Assembly: GCA_026419775.2 (NCBI GenBank)
Contig: JAOPGA020001743.1
Coordinates: 1 to 20,741 of the forward strand
Direction of reading: 5' to 3'
DNA length: 20,741 bases
DNA from: Acrasis kona
Taxonomy: Eukaryota > Heterolobosea > Eutetramitea > Acrasida > Acrasidae
In this document: piece by piece, positions 8,134 through 16,032 of the stretch
How the letters are laid out: each line of letters starts with the position of its first letter
How positions within the stretch are numbered: position 1 is the first letter of the stretch
Program-made: the position numbers and the translations under genes
The notes under the pieces: model-generated
Database searches by the model: none
What the model was told of the DNA's origin: nothing
Seen by the model: only the letters and a program-made list of their open reading frames with translations

Positions 8134-9260
8134 TTATGAAGCAAGATATTTCTTCCCAGGCTTACACTTTAGGAGAGTTCCTTCGATCGCATTAAACGCA
8201 ATTTGAAGCGAACGTGTATCTGTAGCACTAACTGGCACCACTGCACTAATGTTATTAAACTTACTCCTCTCCCTAAGCTTTTCCTCTAGAAATGCAATGC
8301 CCGCTTCCAAGTTGGCACCTCCATTGTATTCTGGAAAGGCATCCTTCATCGGACTGTGTACGAGTTTTTCCTTAAAAATGTCCATCTTGTTCAGAAAAAC
8401 AATTATTGGTGTTTGTGGAAACCAGTTTGAATTAATCGTCTCCCAAAAAAGATTTAAGCTTTCGTTCATGCGTGGTGTATGATTGTCTTCGTAACACTTG
8501 AGGTCATATTCAGGCGCAGAGATGACGAAACTATGAAAAGTTAGTTGACTGGAGAGGAAAAACTTACATGACTGCACTCACTGCTTCAAAGCAATGAAGC
8601 CATTTTTTTCTTTCCGTCCGTTGGCCACCAACGTCAAGCATGTAAACTAGTTTGTGAGCCAGGCGGAACTCCATTTCAACAATTCCGGTGGTCTTGACTC
8701 TTGTTCTTAGGACATCCTCTTGAGTTGGTAGGTAGTCTTCTTTGCTTATTCTTTCAATGTTCTTCATGTAGTAGGGTGCCGACTCATCAAGTTGAAATAA
8801 ATGACGCTTCCTATAGGCTGCTTGGATGCTTGGGTCTAACCACAGTAACCTCAACTGGTCTGCCAAACTAACAGTCCACAGTCTTCCTATGTCTACAAGA
8901 GCAACCTCATCTATGGAGCTAATAAATTCGGCTGCTTCTACGTTCTTTTGACCATTTATTTTATAGTTGAAAGAATAGGCGGCTGTTATAAGAGATTTCA
9001 TGGACTTGACGATGTTGTTTCGTACTGTTGATTTATAGGCCTTGAGATCTTCTATAGTGAAGCCATTTTTATGTATTATCTTCATTTGTTTGAATATGGT
9101 GCTCTACGTCTTGTTAGTAAAAACAATAATCGCTCTTTACTTTTCCACTCTCACCTGCCCCCAAAAGCAGAACTTTTATCTGATTATCGGCCTCTTCATT
9201 CAATTTTTGAACTATAGGGTTCACGGTTTCAGTCTCCCGTTTGGAAACAATACATCCCAT
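8134..9260 (-). CDS. heterotrimeric G-protein alpha subunit
   Basis: Exons (minus): 9141-9260, 8568-9103, 8134-8530; introns 9104-9140 and 8531-8567 (37 nt each), giving 350 residues, the standard length. The start MGCIVSK has Gly2 for N-myristoylation and Cys3 for palmitoylation, so it is probably attached to the inner plasma membrane. G1 is GAGESGKST (about 34-42, split by intron 1 between Lys and Ser). Switch I is LRTRVKTTG with the catalytic Arg at about 175. G3 is DVGGQRTERKKW with the catalytic Gln at about 201. G4 is FLNKMD and G5 is SATDT. The helical domain lies between G1 and switch I. All GTPase residues are present, so it should couple a receptor to effectors. The C-terminus (GKKYLAS) is not of a class I can assign to Gi, Gs, Gq or G12, and it lacks the Cys at position -4 that pertussis toxin modifies. 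Confidence 0.96.
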
Positions 9261-9618
9261 TCTTGCAGTTCACAGTTTGTTCGAACTGACAGTGACTGGT
9301 TGTCCTATCGTTTGTGTCCTTACAAAAAGAAGAATTGAACGGAAAACGGAACAGAAGTGATGTTCAAGTTCCTTGTCATTGATTATAAAAAATATTTTCA
9401 TAGATAATACCGATTGATGTATAAATGTGTTTTTTCCTTATATCTTATTGTCTCACTTCAACTTTCATTCCTTTGTAAGACAATGTCCGATGGTGTCATA
9501 TAGAAGGAGGTCATAAGTTAGTAGCGATCTAATACTATTAGTAGATTGTTTATCGATATCATTAATTTTAAGAAAAATTATAAATAGCAGGGTACAGTAA
9601 TATAGTAGACAAAAACAT
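9261..9618. other. spacer between G alpha and the tRNA gene
   Basis: No gene is seen on either strand. The stretch is AT-rich with an imperfect inverted repeat (atcta ... tagat) around 9528-9547. It should contain the G alpha promoter (reading leftwards). The tRNA terminator region is at its right edge. Confidence 0.5.
9611..9615 (-). terminator. Pol III T5 terminator of the tRNA gene
   Basis: Reading leftwards from the tRNA 3' end (9619), three nucleotides are followed by TTTTT. This is the expected RNA polymerase III stop signal and position. Confidence 0.75.
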
Positions 9619-9632
9619 CTTCGATACCGGGA

Positions 9633-9649
9633 TTTCCGTATGCTATTTT
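9633..9649 (-). other. 17-nt insertion in the tRNA T loop (candidate ectopic intron)
   Basis: The insertion splits the T loop between TTCGAT and T and reads AAAATAGCATACGGAAA. It is largely complementary to the D-loop insertion, and it separates the two halves of the internal B box. Confidence 0.7.
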
Positions 9650-9687
9650 ATCGAACCCGGGTCTAGAGAGTGAGAGTCTCTCATCCT

Positions 9688-9701
9688 ACATGGCAGATGA
9701 A
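9688..9701 (-). other. 14-nt insertion in the tRNA D loop (candidate ectopic intron)
   Basis: The insertion lies after AGTGGTT and before the last loop base (A) and D-stem GGAT. The insert itself reads TTCATCTGCCATGT. Ectopic D-loop introns are known in red-algal and archaeal tRNAs. Here it is inferred from fit to the 72-nt consensus. Confidence 0.7.
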
Positions 9702-9863
9702 AACCACTGGACTATATCGAAGTTGCATATCTTCAGTCTCTACTTCATTGTATTAATATACTGCTTCATTAGACATTTCTTCTTTGGTCGTCATCCTATT
9801 TTCTACAACAGCATCGTGATCAGAGATCTTTTTGGACGCTTGCAATGTCGCGTTGTTGTTTAA
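9690..9863 (+). CDS. 57-residue membrane ORF antisense to the tRNA and upstream of RhoGAP
   Basis: ATG 9690 to TAA 9861-9863. The product begins MADENHWT and has a hydrophobic segment (IFSLYFIVLIYCFI) followed by a basic, aromatic section. It starts inside the antisense of the tRNA D-loop insertion and ends 18 nt past the first RhoGAP ATG, in another frame. It could be a small membrane protein, an upstream ORF regulating RhoGAP, or chance. No homologue is recognised. Confidence 0.3.
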   Translation: MADENHWTISKLHIFSLYFIVLIYCFIRHFFFGRHPIFYNSIVIRDLFGRLQCRVVV

Positions 9864-11539
9864 AAATTTTTGTATCCAACACTAATTGTAATCAAATGAG
9901 TACACCTTCCCATCTAAAGAGTGTCACCATTGGATTATATGACAACATTAACGATACCTCTCCCTTGAAACTCGATGTCTCACATAAACTTAAATTTTCA
10001 GAACTAATTCCTCTCATACAAAACAAGGTACGAAGCTAAATAGTAGAAACATTGACACCTCTTCAAGATTAATGTGTTCCTTGACCCAAAAATATACTCG
10101 TTTGTTATAAATCCAAGAGCAGATCCAAACTCAAAGAAAGGGAAAAGAAAATTCCCATCGATGAGTGACCCCATCTCTTTGGCTAAATACAACAAGCACG
10201 TAGAAGATCCCATCATCGGCAATATAGATTTACAACTATTCCCACCCATTCAAAAAAGTAAAAGACAAACAACTTTTAAGAAACTAACTAAAAAGTTAAA
10301 AAGGTGTTTGGAGCACCTTTGGACGCATTTCAAATCATGCGCAAGATGAGTGATGTTCACTCTAATAACTACAACACTCTGGTACCTCCATTTGTTCTTG
10401 CTGCACTACAATTCATAAATGCTCACGCATTAGATGAAACTGGCATATTCAGACTCAGTGGAAATAAATCCGACTGTGTACAATATATTCAAGATTTTAA
10501 TTCTGGAAAGTATTATAATATAATTTTACATTCCGGAGTCGACATCAAGGATGAAGAATTTTATTTAAGGTTCGTCGACATGTTCAAATGTATTGATCGT
10601 AGCAGCATATTTCCAAAGAAAACCGACCCCAATCTAGTCTGCACCATATTGAAACAATACTTGAGAGAACTTCCTGATCCTTTATTAACTTTTGAGAGAT
10701 ATGATTTGTTTTTGAAACTTTTTACGCACACCAAAAAAGAAGGTGAATAATAATTTGTACCTGTTTTTATTTTTTGTTGTAGGTCTGTCGTTAGATGAGT
10801 TGACGCAAAAAGTGAAAACTTTGATAGATTCCTTGCCTCCTATTAATTACGAAACTCTTTTGCACTTGATTTCCATTTGTCATAAAATCTCTTCTCCTCC
10901 ACACGTAGAAAAGAACAAGATGACCGTTGATAACATGTCCATTGTAATCGGTAAAATACTTTTGCTTACAATACCCGTGACCCTTTAGGTCCCAACATTT
11001 TGAGGAGCGATAAGAGCTTGAGCCTTAAAGATGCCAGTAATAACATACAAGCAGAAAATGCTGTTACAGCGTTCCTTATTGAGCATTATTCAGACATTTT
11101 CGAAAAGGATTCCATCTTTGACCAAAACATTGTTCACACGCCCAGGACACCAAGTGATGAGGGTTTGAAAATCAAGAACCATCAACTTACCGAGGAGTTG
11201 ATGAGATTAAGACTTTCTCACAGAGTGCAACAGTCCACGTGGTCGGATCGAATTACAGAAAAAGATGTCGAGATTAGAGTACTGACGGACAAGTTGGAAG
11301 TAATCGAAAAACATCGGGAGGGTTTGTTATTGAAATTAGATCGCGACGAGGAGAGAATTAATGCACTCGAGCAAACTGCGGATCGAGAAGCTTTGAAAAA
11401 TGGTAATGTCGTGATCCGAAGGGACGAGGAACAATTAAAAAGAGATTTGGAGCAAGTCGATGCGTTATTCAAAATCCTTTCTCATCAAGAGGAGCAGCTG
11501 TTAAAGATGAAATCTGTGTTGGTGAGGATAACTCAATAA
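9845..11539 (+). CDS. RhoGAP domain protein with C-terminal coiled coil (five exons)
   Basis: Exons: 9845-10027, 10068-10257, 10296-10742, 10783-10950, 10989-11539, giving 512 residues; introns are 40, 38, 40 and 38 nt. The protein stimulates GTP hydrolysis by Rho/Rac-type GTPases, so it probably tunes the actin cytoskeleton. The RhoGAP domain (about 128-315) starts VFGAPLDAF, has the arginine finger in DETGIFRLSG (Arg at about 177), then ILKQYLRELPDPLLTF (about 242-257) and NKMTVDNMSIVIGPNIL, the last formed across the final splice. The N-terminal 120 residues are unfamiliar, with a basic patch (KKGKRKF). The C-terminal 130 residues are a charged coiled coil (KLDRDEERINALEQTADREA), suggesting dimerisation. 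The start may instead be the ATG at codon 18 (MSTPSHLKS), because a 57-codon ORF overlaps the first ATG. Confidence 0.92.
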
Positions 11540-11725
11540 ATATAATTATATTTGATCATGAGGGAGGTGAATGGAAGAGACGACTCAGTTTCCCCCCTCC
11601 TTTCTATACGCCTCTACTATATAGTCACCCTCCACGAAGAATTAAAAGGAGAAACAACCTGCGAAAATTATATTTGGCAAGTAATATCTCCTTGTACCAG
11701 ACATCTTCATTACTTGAGTTCCAAT

Positions 11726-11994
11726 TCAAGATCTTTTGAAAATGTATACAATTTTTTTGACATATCCTTCCTTCATAAGGTTCTTTAAATCTCCCTCATT
11801 GACAGGTTGAAAAACCTGCACCGTCGTAACCACTATCGAACAATGCTTGAATGGCTTCTTCATTGGTAGAAATGGGTAGAGTAAAAGCCCCTAGCGGCGA
11901 AGTGCTTCATTATATTTCCATAGCCATGGAGTAAGAGGTCACCATCAAAATGGTTAATATATTCCTCGTCATCAATTAAAAAGTCACTCACGTT
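11726..11994 (-). pseudogene. decayed coding fragment, two frameshifts
   Basis: Three abutting minus-strand frames read as one protein. 11994-11860 includes FLIDDEEYINHFDGDLLLHG. The next frame ends at 11796 and includes LPISTNEEAIQALFDSGYDG. The third ends at 11726 and includes FQPVNEGDLKNLMKEGYVKK. Shifts of one base join them, too small for introns. There is no starting ATG in the first frame. I recognise no family. The rest of 11540-11725 shows nothing convincing. Confidence 0.4.
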
Positions 11995-12057
11995 TCAAGC
12001 CGAAATTGAAGTTAAAGTTAACCCTTACAACGACCAAGGAAAAAAAATAGGAATTTA

Positions 12058-12503
12058 TTAATTACACAGTTGTTGAAGGTTCATCGGAAGATCTTCCGAA
12101 TTCTTCAACCTTCTTGTCTTGTATTTTTTGTTTCTTCTTTGGGCTCTCTTGGATATGGGAGGTTTGGAATTGCAATCGTTAATCAAAGATGAGCAACAAA
12201 TCAAAATCGTATTCGCTCTTTGGAACAAGCCGATATGAACAGATTCGATCAAAATGCATTCAAATCATTGTGTATTCATTACCAAGAGCATCGAAAGATT
12301 TACACGCACAAAATCTGACAAACCACTTCTGGACAACATGTGTATTGTGTATGAAGATGAAAACTTGCACCAGAGTTGTGACAAGAGTTCTCGCTGTCTG
12401 ATCGACTCGCCTTTTGAGACGTAAATTTGCAATAATCAATTTTGATAGGTTTAAGTTCAGCAGAAGAAGCATCATGAATATTAGTGAATTCACTTGACGC
12501 CAT
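12058..12503 (-). CDS. possible two-exon Cys- and Ser-rich small protein
   Basis: A frame opens at ATG 12503 (MASSEFTNIHDASSAELKPI), Ser- and Cys-rich, and closes at 12300 if unspliced (67 residues). A GTAAAT...CCAAAG intron at 12218-12303 (86 nt) would join it, in frame, to a basic C-terminal exon (12058-12217) containing SKRAQRRNKKYKTRR, giving 119 residues. The intron would be twice the size of the others in this window, so both models stay open. A plus-strand frame at 12189-12401 is also open but looks less natural. No family is recognised. Confidence 0.35.
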
Positions 12504-12594
12504 TTTCAAATTCGAATCATACAAATTAGCACTCTTGTTTTAGACACAAACAAACATCAAGCTGGTTTTTACAACAGAATGATGATAATTACTG

Positions 12595-12606
12595 TTTGCG
12601 CGCAAA
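12595..12606. promoter_or_regulatory. 12-bp perfect palindrome TTTGCGCGCAAA (E2F-like)
   Basis: This perfect palindrome in AT-rich spacer, 92 bp upstream of the ATG at 12503 and 38 bp past the end of the LRR gene, fits the E2F/DP consensus TTTSSCGC on both strands. The regulatory role is inferred. Confidence 0.4.
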
Positions 12607-12643
12607 TGTTGAATTTATACATAACAAAAGATAACTATATATA

Positions 12644-14005
12644 TTAATATTCTATTATAAAAAGTACATCAAGATTTGATGCACAATAATCACCAGGATC
12701 AACGGGAACGAAACCAGTAATTTGATAACATTTATATATGCTAATAATATGTATTCCTTTTAGGTAAACTAATGCTGCATTAGTGATTTGATTGCAATGT
12801 CTCATGTCAAGGGTATGTATACCTATGAGATTAACAAATGCTGCATCCGTAATTTGATTGCAAAATCTGATATTAAGAGAATGTATGCCTTTCAGATGAA
12901 TAAATGCAGCATCAGTGATTTGTTCGCAATAACTTATATCAAGGGTATGTATACCTTCAAGGTAAACAAATGCTTTATCGGTGATTTGTATACATTTAGA
13001 CATGTCTAATGTGTGTATGCCTTTGAGATAAACAAATGCTTCATCAGTGATTTGTATACATCCTAACATTTTTAATGTGTGTATACCTTTCAGATGAATA
13101 AATGCAGCATCAGTGATTTGTTCGCAATAACTTATATCAAGGGTATGTATACCTTCAAGGTAAACAAATGCTTCATCGGTGATTTGTATACATTCTAACA
13201 TTTTTAATGTGTGTATACCTTTCAGATGAATAAATGCAGCATCAGTGATTTGCTTGCAATTACTTATATCAAGGGTATGTATACCTTCAAGGTAAACAAA
13301 TGCTTTATCGGTGATTTGTATACATTTAGACATGTCTAATGTGTGTATGCCTTTGAGATAAACAAATGCTCTATCGGTGATTTGTATACATTCTAACATT
13401 TTTAATGTGTGTATACCTTTCAAGTGAATAAATGCAGCATCAGTGATTTGTTTGCAATTACTTATATCAAGGGTATGTATACCTTCAAGGTAAACAAATG
13501 CTTCATCGGTGATTTGTATACATTTAGACATGTCTAATGTGTGTATACCTTTCAAGTAAATAAATGCTGCATCCGTAATTTGATTGCAAAATCTGATATT
13601 AAGAGAATGTATGCCTTTCAGATGAATAAATGCAGCATCAGTGATTTGTTCGCAATTACTTATATCAAGAGTATGTATACCTTCAAGGTAAACAAATACT
13701 GCATCCGTAATTTGTTCGCAAAAACTCATGTCTAGAAAATGTATTCCTTCAAGATGTTTTTTTGTAATATCTGCATCTGTGACATTTTTGCGAACAGTGT
13801 ACTTCTTATGTTTTGTCGCTCTCGGATTTCTACTATATTTGTTAATACTAGTGCACGTATTACATAATGAAATCCAACTGCTTGTATTCATAAAAGATGA
13901 GATGTGTAAAAAAATATCTTCACAGTCATAAATTGTATTTATCACATCTCTCTTGTACCTCTTTGCATGAGAGGCATCGTTATTACTGCTATTCGTTCTT
14001 TTCAT
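12644..14005 (-). CDS. F-box-like protein with sixteen 22-residue LRRs
   Basis: Single exon, 453 residues from ATG 14005. Residues about 22-60 (IYDCEDIFLHISSFM ... SLCNTCTSIN) fit a degenerate F-box, the Skp1-binding module of SCF ubiquitin ligases. Residues 85-436 are sixteen perfectly spaced 22-residue leucine-rich repeats of the cysteine-containing type, consensus L-K/E-G-I-H-T-L-D-M/I-S-x-C-x-Q-I-T-D-x-A-F-V/I-Y/H, followed by a 17-residue tail. By architecture it should recruit a substrate through the solenoid for ubiquitination; this is an inference. It is intronless, and repeats are so alike that recent expansion is clear. From memory, similar 'GIHTLDMS ... QITD' repeats are abundant in amoeba-infecting giant viruses, so exchange with such viruses is possible. 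It is flanked by broken coding fragments on both sides. Confidence 0.85.
   Translation of the reverse strand: MKRTNSSNNDASHAKRYKRDVINTIYDCEDIFLHISSFMNTSSWISLCNTCTSINKYSRNPRATKHKKYTVRKNVTDADITKKHLEGIHFLDMSFCEQITDAVFVYLEGIHTLDISNCEQITDAAFIHLKGIHSLNIRFCNQITDAAFIYLKGIHTLDMSKCIQITDEAFVYLEGIHTLDISNCKQITDAAFIHLKGIHTLKMLECIQITDRAFVYLKGIHTLDMSKCIQITDKAFVYLEGIHTLDISNCKQITDAAFIHLKGIHTLKMLECIQITDEAFVYLEGIHTLDISYCEQITDAAFIHLKGIHTLKMLGCIQITDEAFVYLKGIHTLDMSKCIQITDKAFVYLEGIHTLDISYCEQITDAAFIHLKGIHSLNIRFCNQITDAAFVNLIGIHTLDMRHCNQITNAALVYLKGIHIISIYKCYQITGFVPVDPGDYCASNLDVLFIIEY
12698..13753 (-). repeat. 16 x 66-bp coding tandem repeat (LRR array)
   Basis: The array spans 1056 bp with a constant 66-bp period. Higher-order structure is visible: units of the types DMSKC, DISNC/DISYC and KMLEC recur in order, and a stretch of about 88 bp starting at 12953 is repeated identically at 13283 (offset 330 bp, five units). 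This points to unequal exchange or slippage in multiples of the unit. Confidence 0.9.
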
Positions 14006-14089
14006 TTGAACTTATCGCGGTAACAAACTCAAAATAATAAAAGCTTACAAAATATAAACTTAAAATAATACGAAGTAACGATCTGTAAC

Positions 14090-14278
14090 TCACACCGAAC
14101 ACTGATTACAATAATTCAAACCTCTAGTACTAAAGCAGTCAACCAACCCCCTCCGGTCAATCATGACGAATAAAAGAAAACGAATGGGGTCAAAATCTTC
14201 ACTTTGCTCTTCATCATTTCCTGCCAATATTATATACATTTTCAATAATTCTGCGAACGATGTCGCATCGACGTCCAT
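14090..14278 (-). CDS. 62-residue acidic ORF, uncertain
   Basis: ATG 14278 to the stop at 14090. It begins MDVDATSFAELLKMYIILAG and continues with an acidic segment (NDEEQSEDFD) and a Cys-containing end. Composition looks coding, but other frames here are also open and no family is recognised. It overlaps the start of the plus-strand fragment at 14249. Confidence 0.3.
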   Translation of the reverse strand: MDVDATSFAELLKMYIILAGNDEEQSEDFDPIRFLLFVMIDRRGLVDCFSTRGLNYCNQCSV

Positions 14279-14510
14279 CAAAAGTTGGATGGACGTTTTA
14301 CATCAAAGAACACAAGAAATCACCCCGTTGCAGCCATACACAATAGTTGCAAACCATCTCAACAACTATCAAGAATAGCTGCGGATGATTTGAACAACAT
14401 TTTCGTTGAATATCGAGCCTTAATGTAATTTGAAAGTGTTTGTTGCGGTGCTGCATCAAACATTTGAATACAAGAGAATATATAAACAACAAGCAACATT
14501 GGAAGAATAA
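14249..14510 (+). pseudogene. decayed gene fragment with one frameshift
   Basis: An open frame of 59 codons (14249-14428) contains a CxxC pair (FCERCRIDVHQKLDG) and a helical end (LSRIAADDLNNIFVEYRALM). It stops at 14426-14428 and seems to continue one base out of frame with NLKVFVAVLHQTFEYKRIY to the TAA at 14508-14510. There is no ATG start, so an upstream exon is missing. The shift could also mark a small intron I cannot place. No family is recognised. Confidence 0.35.
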
Positions 14511-14589
14511 ATAATATCTTTTAAAGAATAATTTACTTTGCAATCAATCAGATGTGCATTGTCCTGTTCCTCATTTTCATTCTCTGAGA

Positions 14590-14901
14590 ATGAACTCAAT
14601 ATACATGACTCGCGAATCAATTTCAGAACAGGAAATTAACAACATCAAGAGCGATCCAACAACATGTCAGAGATCATGTCTAGAAGGTATTCAACATGAG
14701 GACATTACGACCCCCTTTCCAGTCTAACCACCACCCCAACCATATCAATCGCAAACAAACAAATCAACGCCTAAACAGAATGGAGGACCCAAAATTAAAG
14801 ACCCGTCAAACAACATTTGCAAGAAAAGAACAATTCAAGAGAATATGGATATCTTAACTCTGTGTCTGGCCTCATTAAACTATTCACTATGGTCATTATG
14901 A
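14590..14901 (+). pseudogene. ORF of 103 codons split by an in-frame TAA
   Basis: ATG 14590 opens a frame (MNSIYMTRESISEQEINNIK) that meets TAA at 14725-14727. It then continues in the same frame, with a Pro/Gln/Lys-rich segment (PPPQPYQSQTNKSTPKQNGG) and a helical end, to TGA 14899-14901. Both halves look coding, so a nonsense mutation in a small gene, or a base error, is likely. No family is recognised. It may belong with the broken fragment just upstream. Confidence 0.4.
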
Positions 14902-14991
14902 TCAACTCTGCCGTTTCTACTTCTGTAAGATCATTATGTTCCGCATGAGTTGTCTGCAATCGTCTAACAAAATTGTATCAACCTATAATGT

Positions 14992-15953
14992 TTAGTGTTG
15001 AACGTGTTGAATTGTTATTACCACTTCAATTCCATCTTTTCTCAATTTGTCATTTAATATGTTATGGTCGACCTCGTCATCATTGGAAACTAGGTAATAA
15101 TATCCATCCTTTTCTTGTGAGAACAGAATATCGTGTCCCGTAAAATGTTTATCAATGATGCTCGAGTCAACTACTCCGACAGCCTCTTCTAAATCGGCTC
15201 CGAAAGATATCAAGCAATAGCCCCCCTCTGATCCTACAACCACTCTCTATAAAATGGTTACAATCAATTAGAACGTAGTCTTACCTGTGTTTCATTTTTG
15301 TTCAAGACATCACTCTCGTCCTCGTGTAGGTTTATCGAGAAGAAAGGCTCATACTCTGACGGCACAAAGAACCAAGTACACCCTCTACCAGCAAAGATGG
15401 TTGATAGGACGCGCTCATAACCTTTCGTAAGGATACTTTTAAAATCAAATTGTTTGACTGCTTTTCTGAAAATGGACAAGATTTTTCGGAGTAAACCTCT
15501 CCAACCCTTCTCATCTTCTTTCCTTTCTCCAGAACCCGGTTCGCTTTTTGGGCTCTGTTCCTCTGTGAGTTGTGATTGCAAAATGGCACCAATCCCGATA
15601 CCTAAAAAGACAAGTAAAGGGTAAAATGTCGAATGATTTTGGATTCCTTCACAATCTTTGGCAGGATCACCGGTTTTATGTTCTTTGCCTTCACTGTCTT
15701 TAGTAGAATTATCGGTTCTATCAATAATTTGGTTAATAGGTCCTTTTTCTCCTTTGCCATCTTTGGAAGAGTCACGAGTTATAATAGTAACAGAGTTCGC
15801 GTCATATATATGATAGTTGTTGATAATTGTATTATTGTTTATGGTATTGGAACTGGCATTGATGGTATTGAAGGGTCTGCTTGTGTTGGTAATAGTGCTT
15901 TTCATTACACGTAATAGTGGTTTCGATACATGTTTGAGTCTTCCTATGTTCAT
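14992..15953 (-). CDS. unrecognised single-span protein, possibly mitochondrial
   Basis: Exon 1 is 15285-15953, the intron 15247-15284 (38 nt, GTAAGA...TATAG, phase 0), and exon 2 14992-15246, giving 307 residues. The N-terminus (MNIGRLKHVSKPLLRVMKST) is basic and lacks acidic residues, so a mitochondrial presequence is possible. A Ser/Thr/Asn-rich spacer follows, then a charged linker (KDGKGEKGP), one transmembrane segment at about 110-127 (YPLLVFLGIGIGAIL), and a basic helical stretch (LLRKILSIFRKAVKQF). A globular C-terminal domain includes GRGCTWFFVPSEYEPFFSIN and, after the splice, GGYCLISFGADLEEAVGVV. Splicing adds 85 codons that look clearly coding. No family is recognised. Confidence 0.75.
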
Positions 15954-16032
15954 GTTCTATCCAGAAAAAAGTGTAAAGATATTTTTTGATCATGTCAAAA
16001 CTGAAAGTTGTAAAGTAATTTGGAAAAGAATT

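Larger units (their letters stand above)
9619..9721 (-). tRNA. tRNA-Glu (anticodon CTC) with D-loop and T-loop insertions
   Basis: 103 nt on the minus strand. The acceptor TTCGATA/TATCGAA pairs fully with discriminator G (9619). The D stem GTCC/GGAT pairs. The anticodon stem AGAGA/TCTCT pairs around the loop CTCTCAC (anticodon CTC at 9674-9672). The T stem CCGGG/CCCGG pairs around TTCGAT...T. Removing 14 nt from the D loop (9688-9701) and 17 nt from the T loop (9633-9649) leaves a canonical 72-nt tRNA-Glu. The A box (TAGTCCAGTGG) is intact; the B box is GGTTCGAT but loses its final CC to the T-loop insertion. A T5 terminator follows. Perfect stems argue against a random pseudogene. Ectopic introns or a permanently expanded elbow are the alternatives. 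Confidence 0.85.

Noticed and set aside
11552-11788. Plus-strand frame of 78 codons after RhoGAP
   Set aside because: Weak composition, and it lies opposite the better coding-like minus fragments.
12788-13735. Repeated plus-strand frames across the LRR array
   Set aside because: They are antisense shadows that recur only because the array repeats.
12698-13753. CRISPR-like look of regularly spaced repeats
   Set aside because: The 66-bp period is wholly coding (22-residue LRRs), without repeat/spacer alternation; the genome is eukaryotic.
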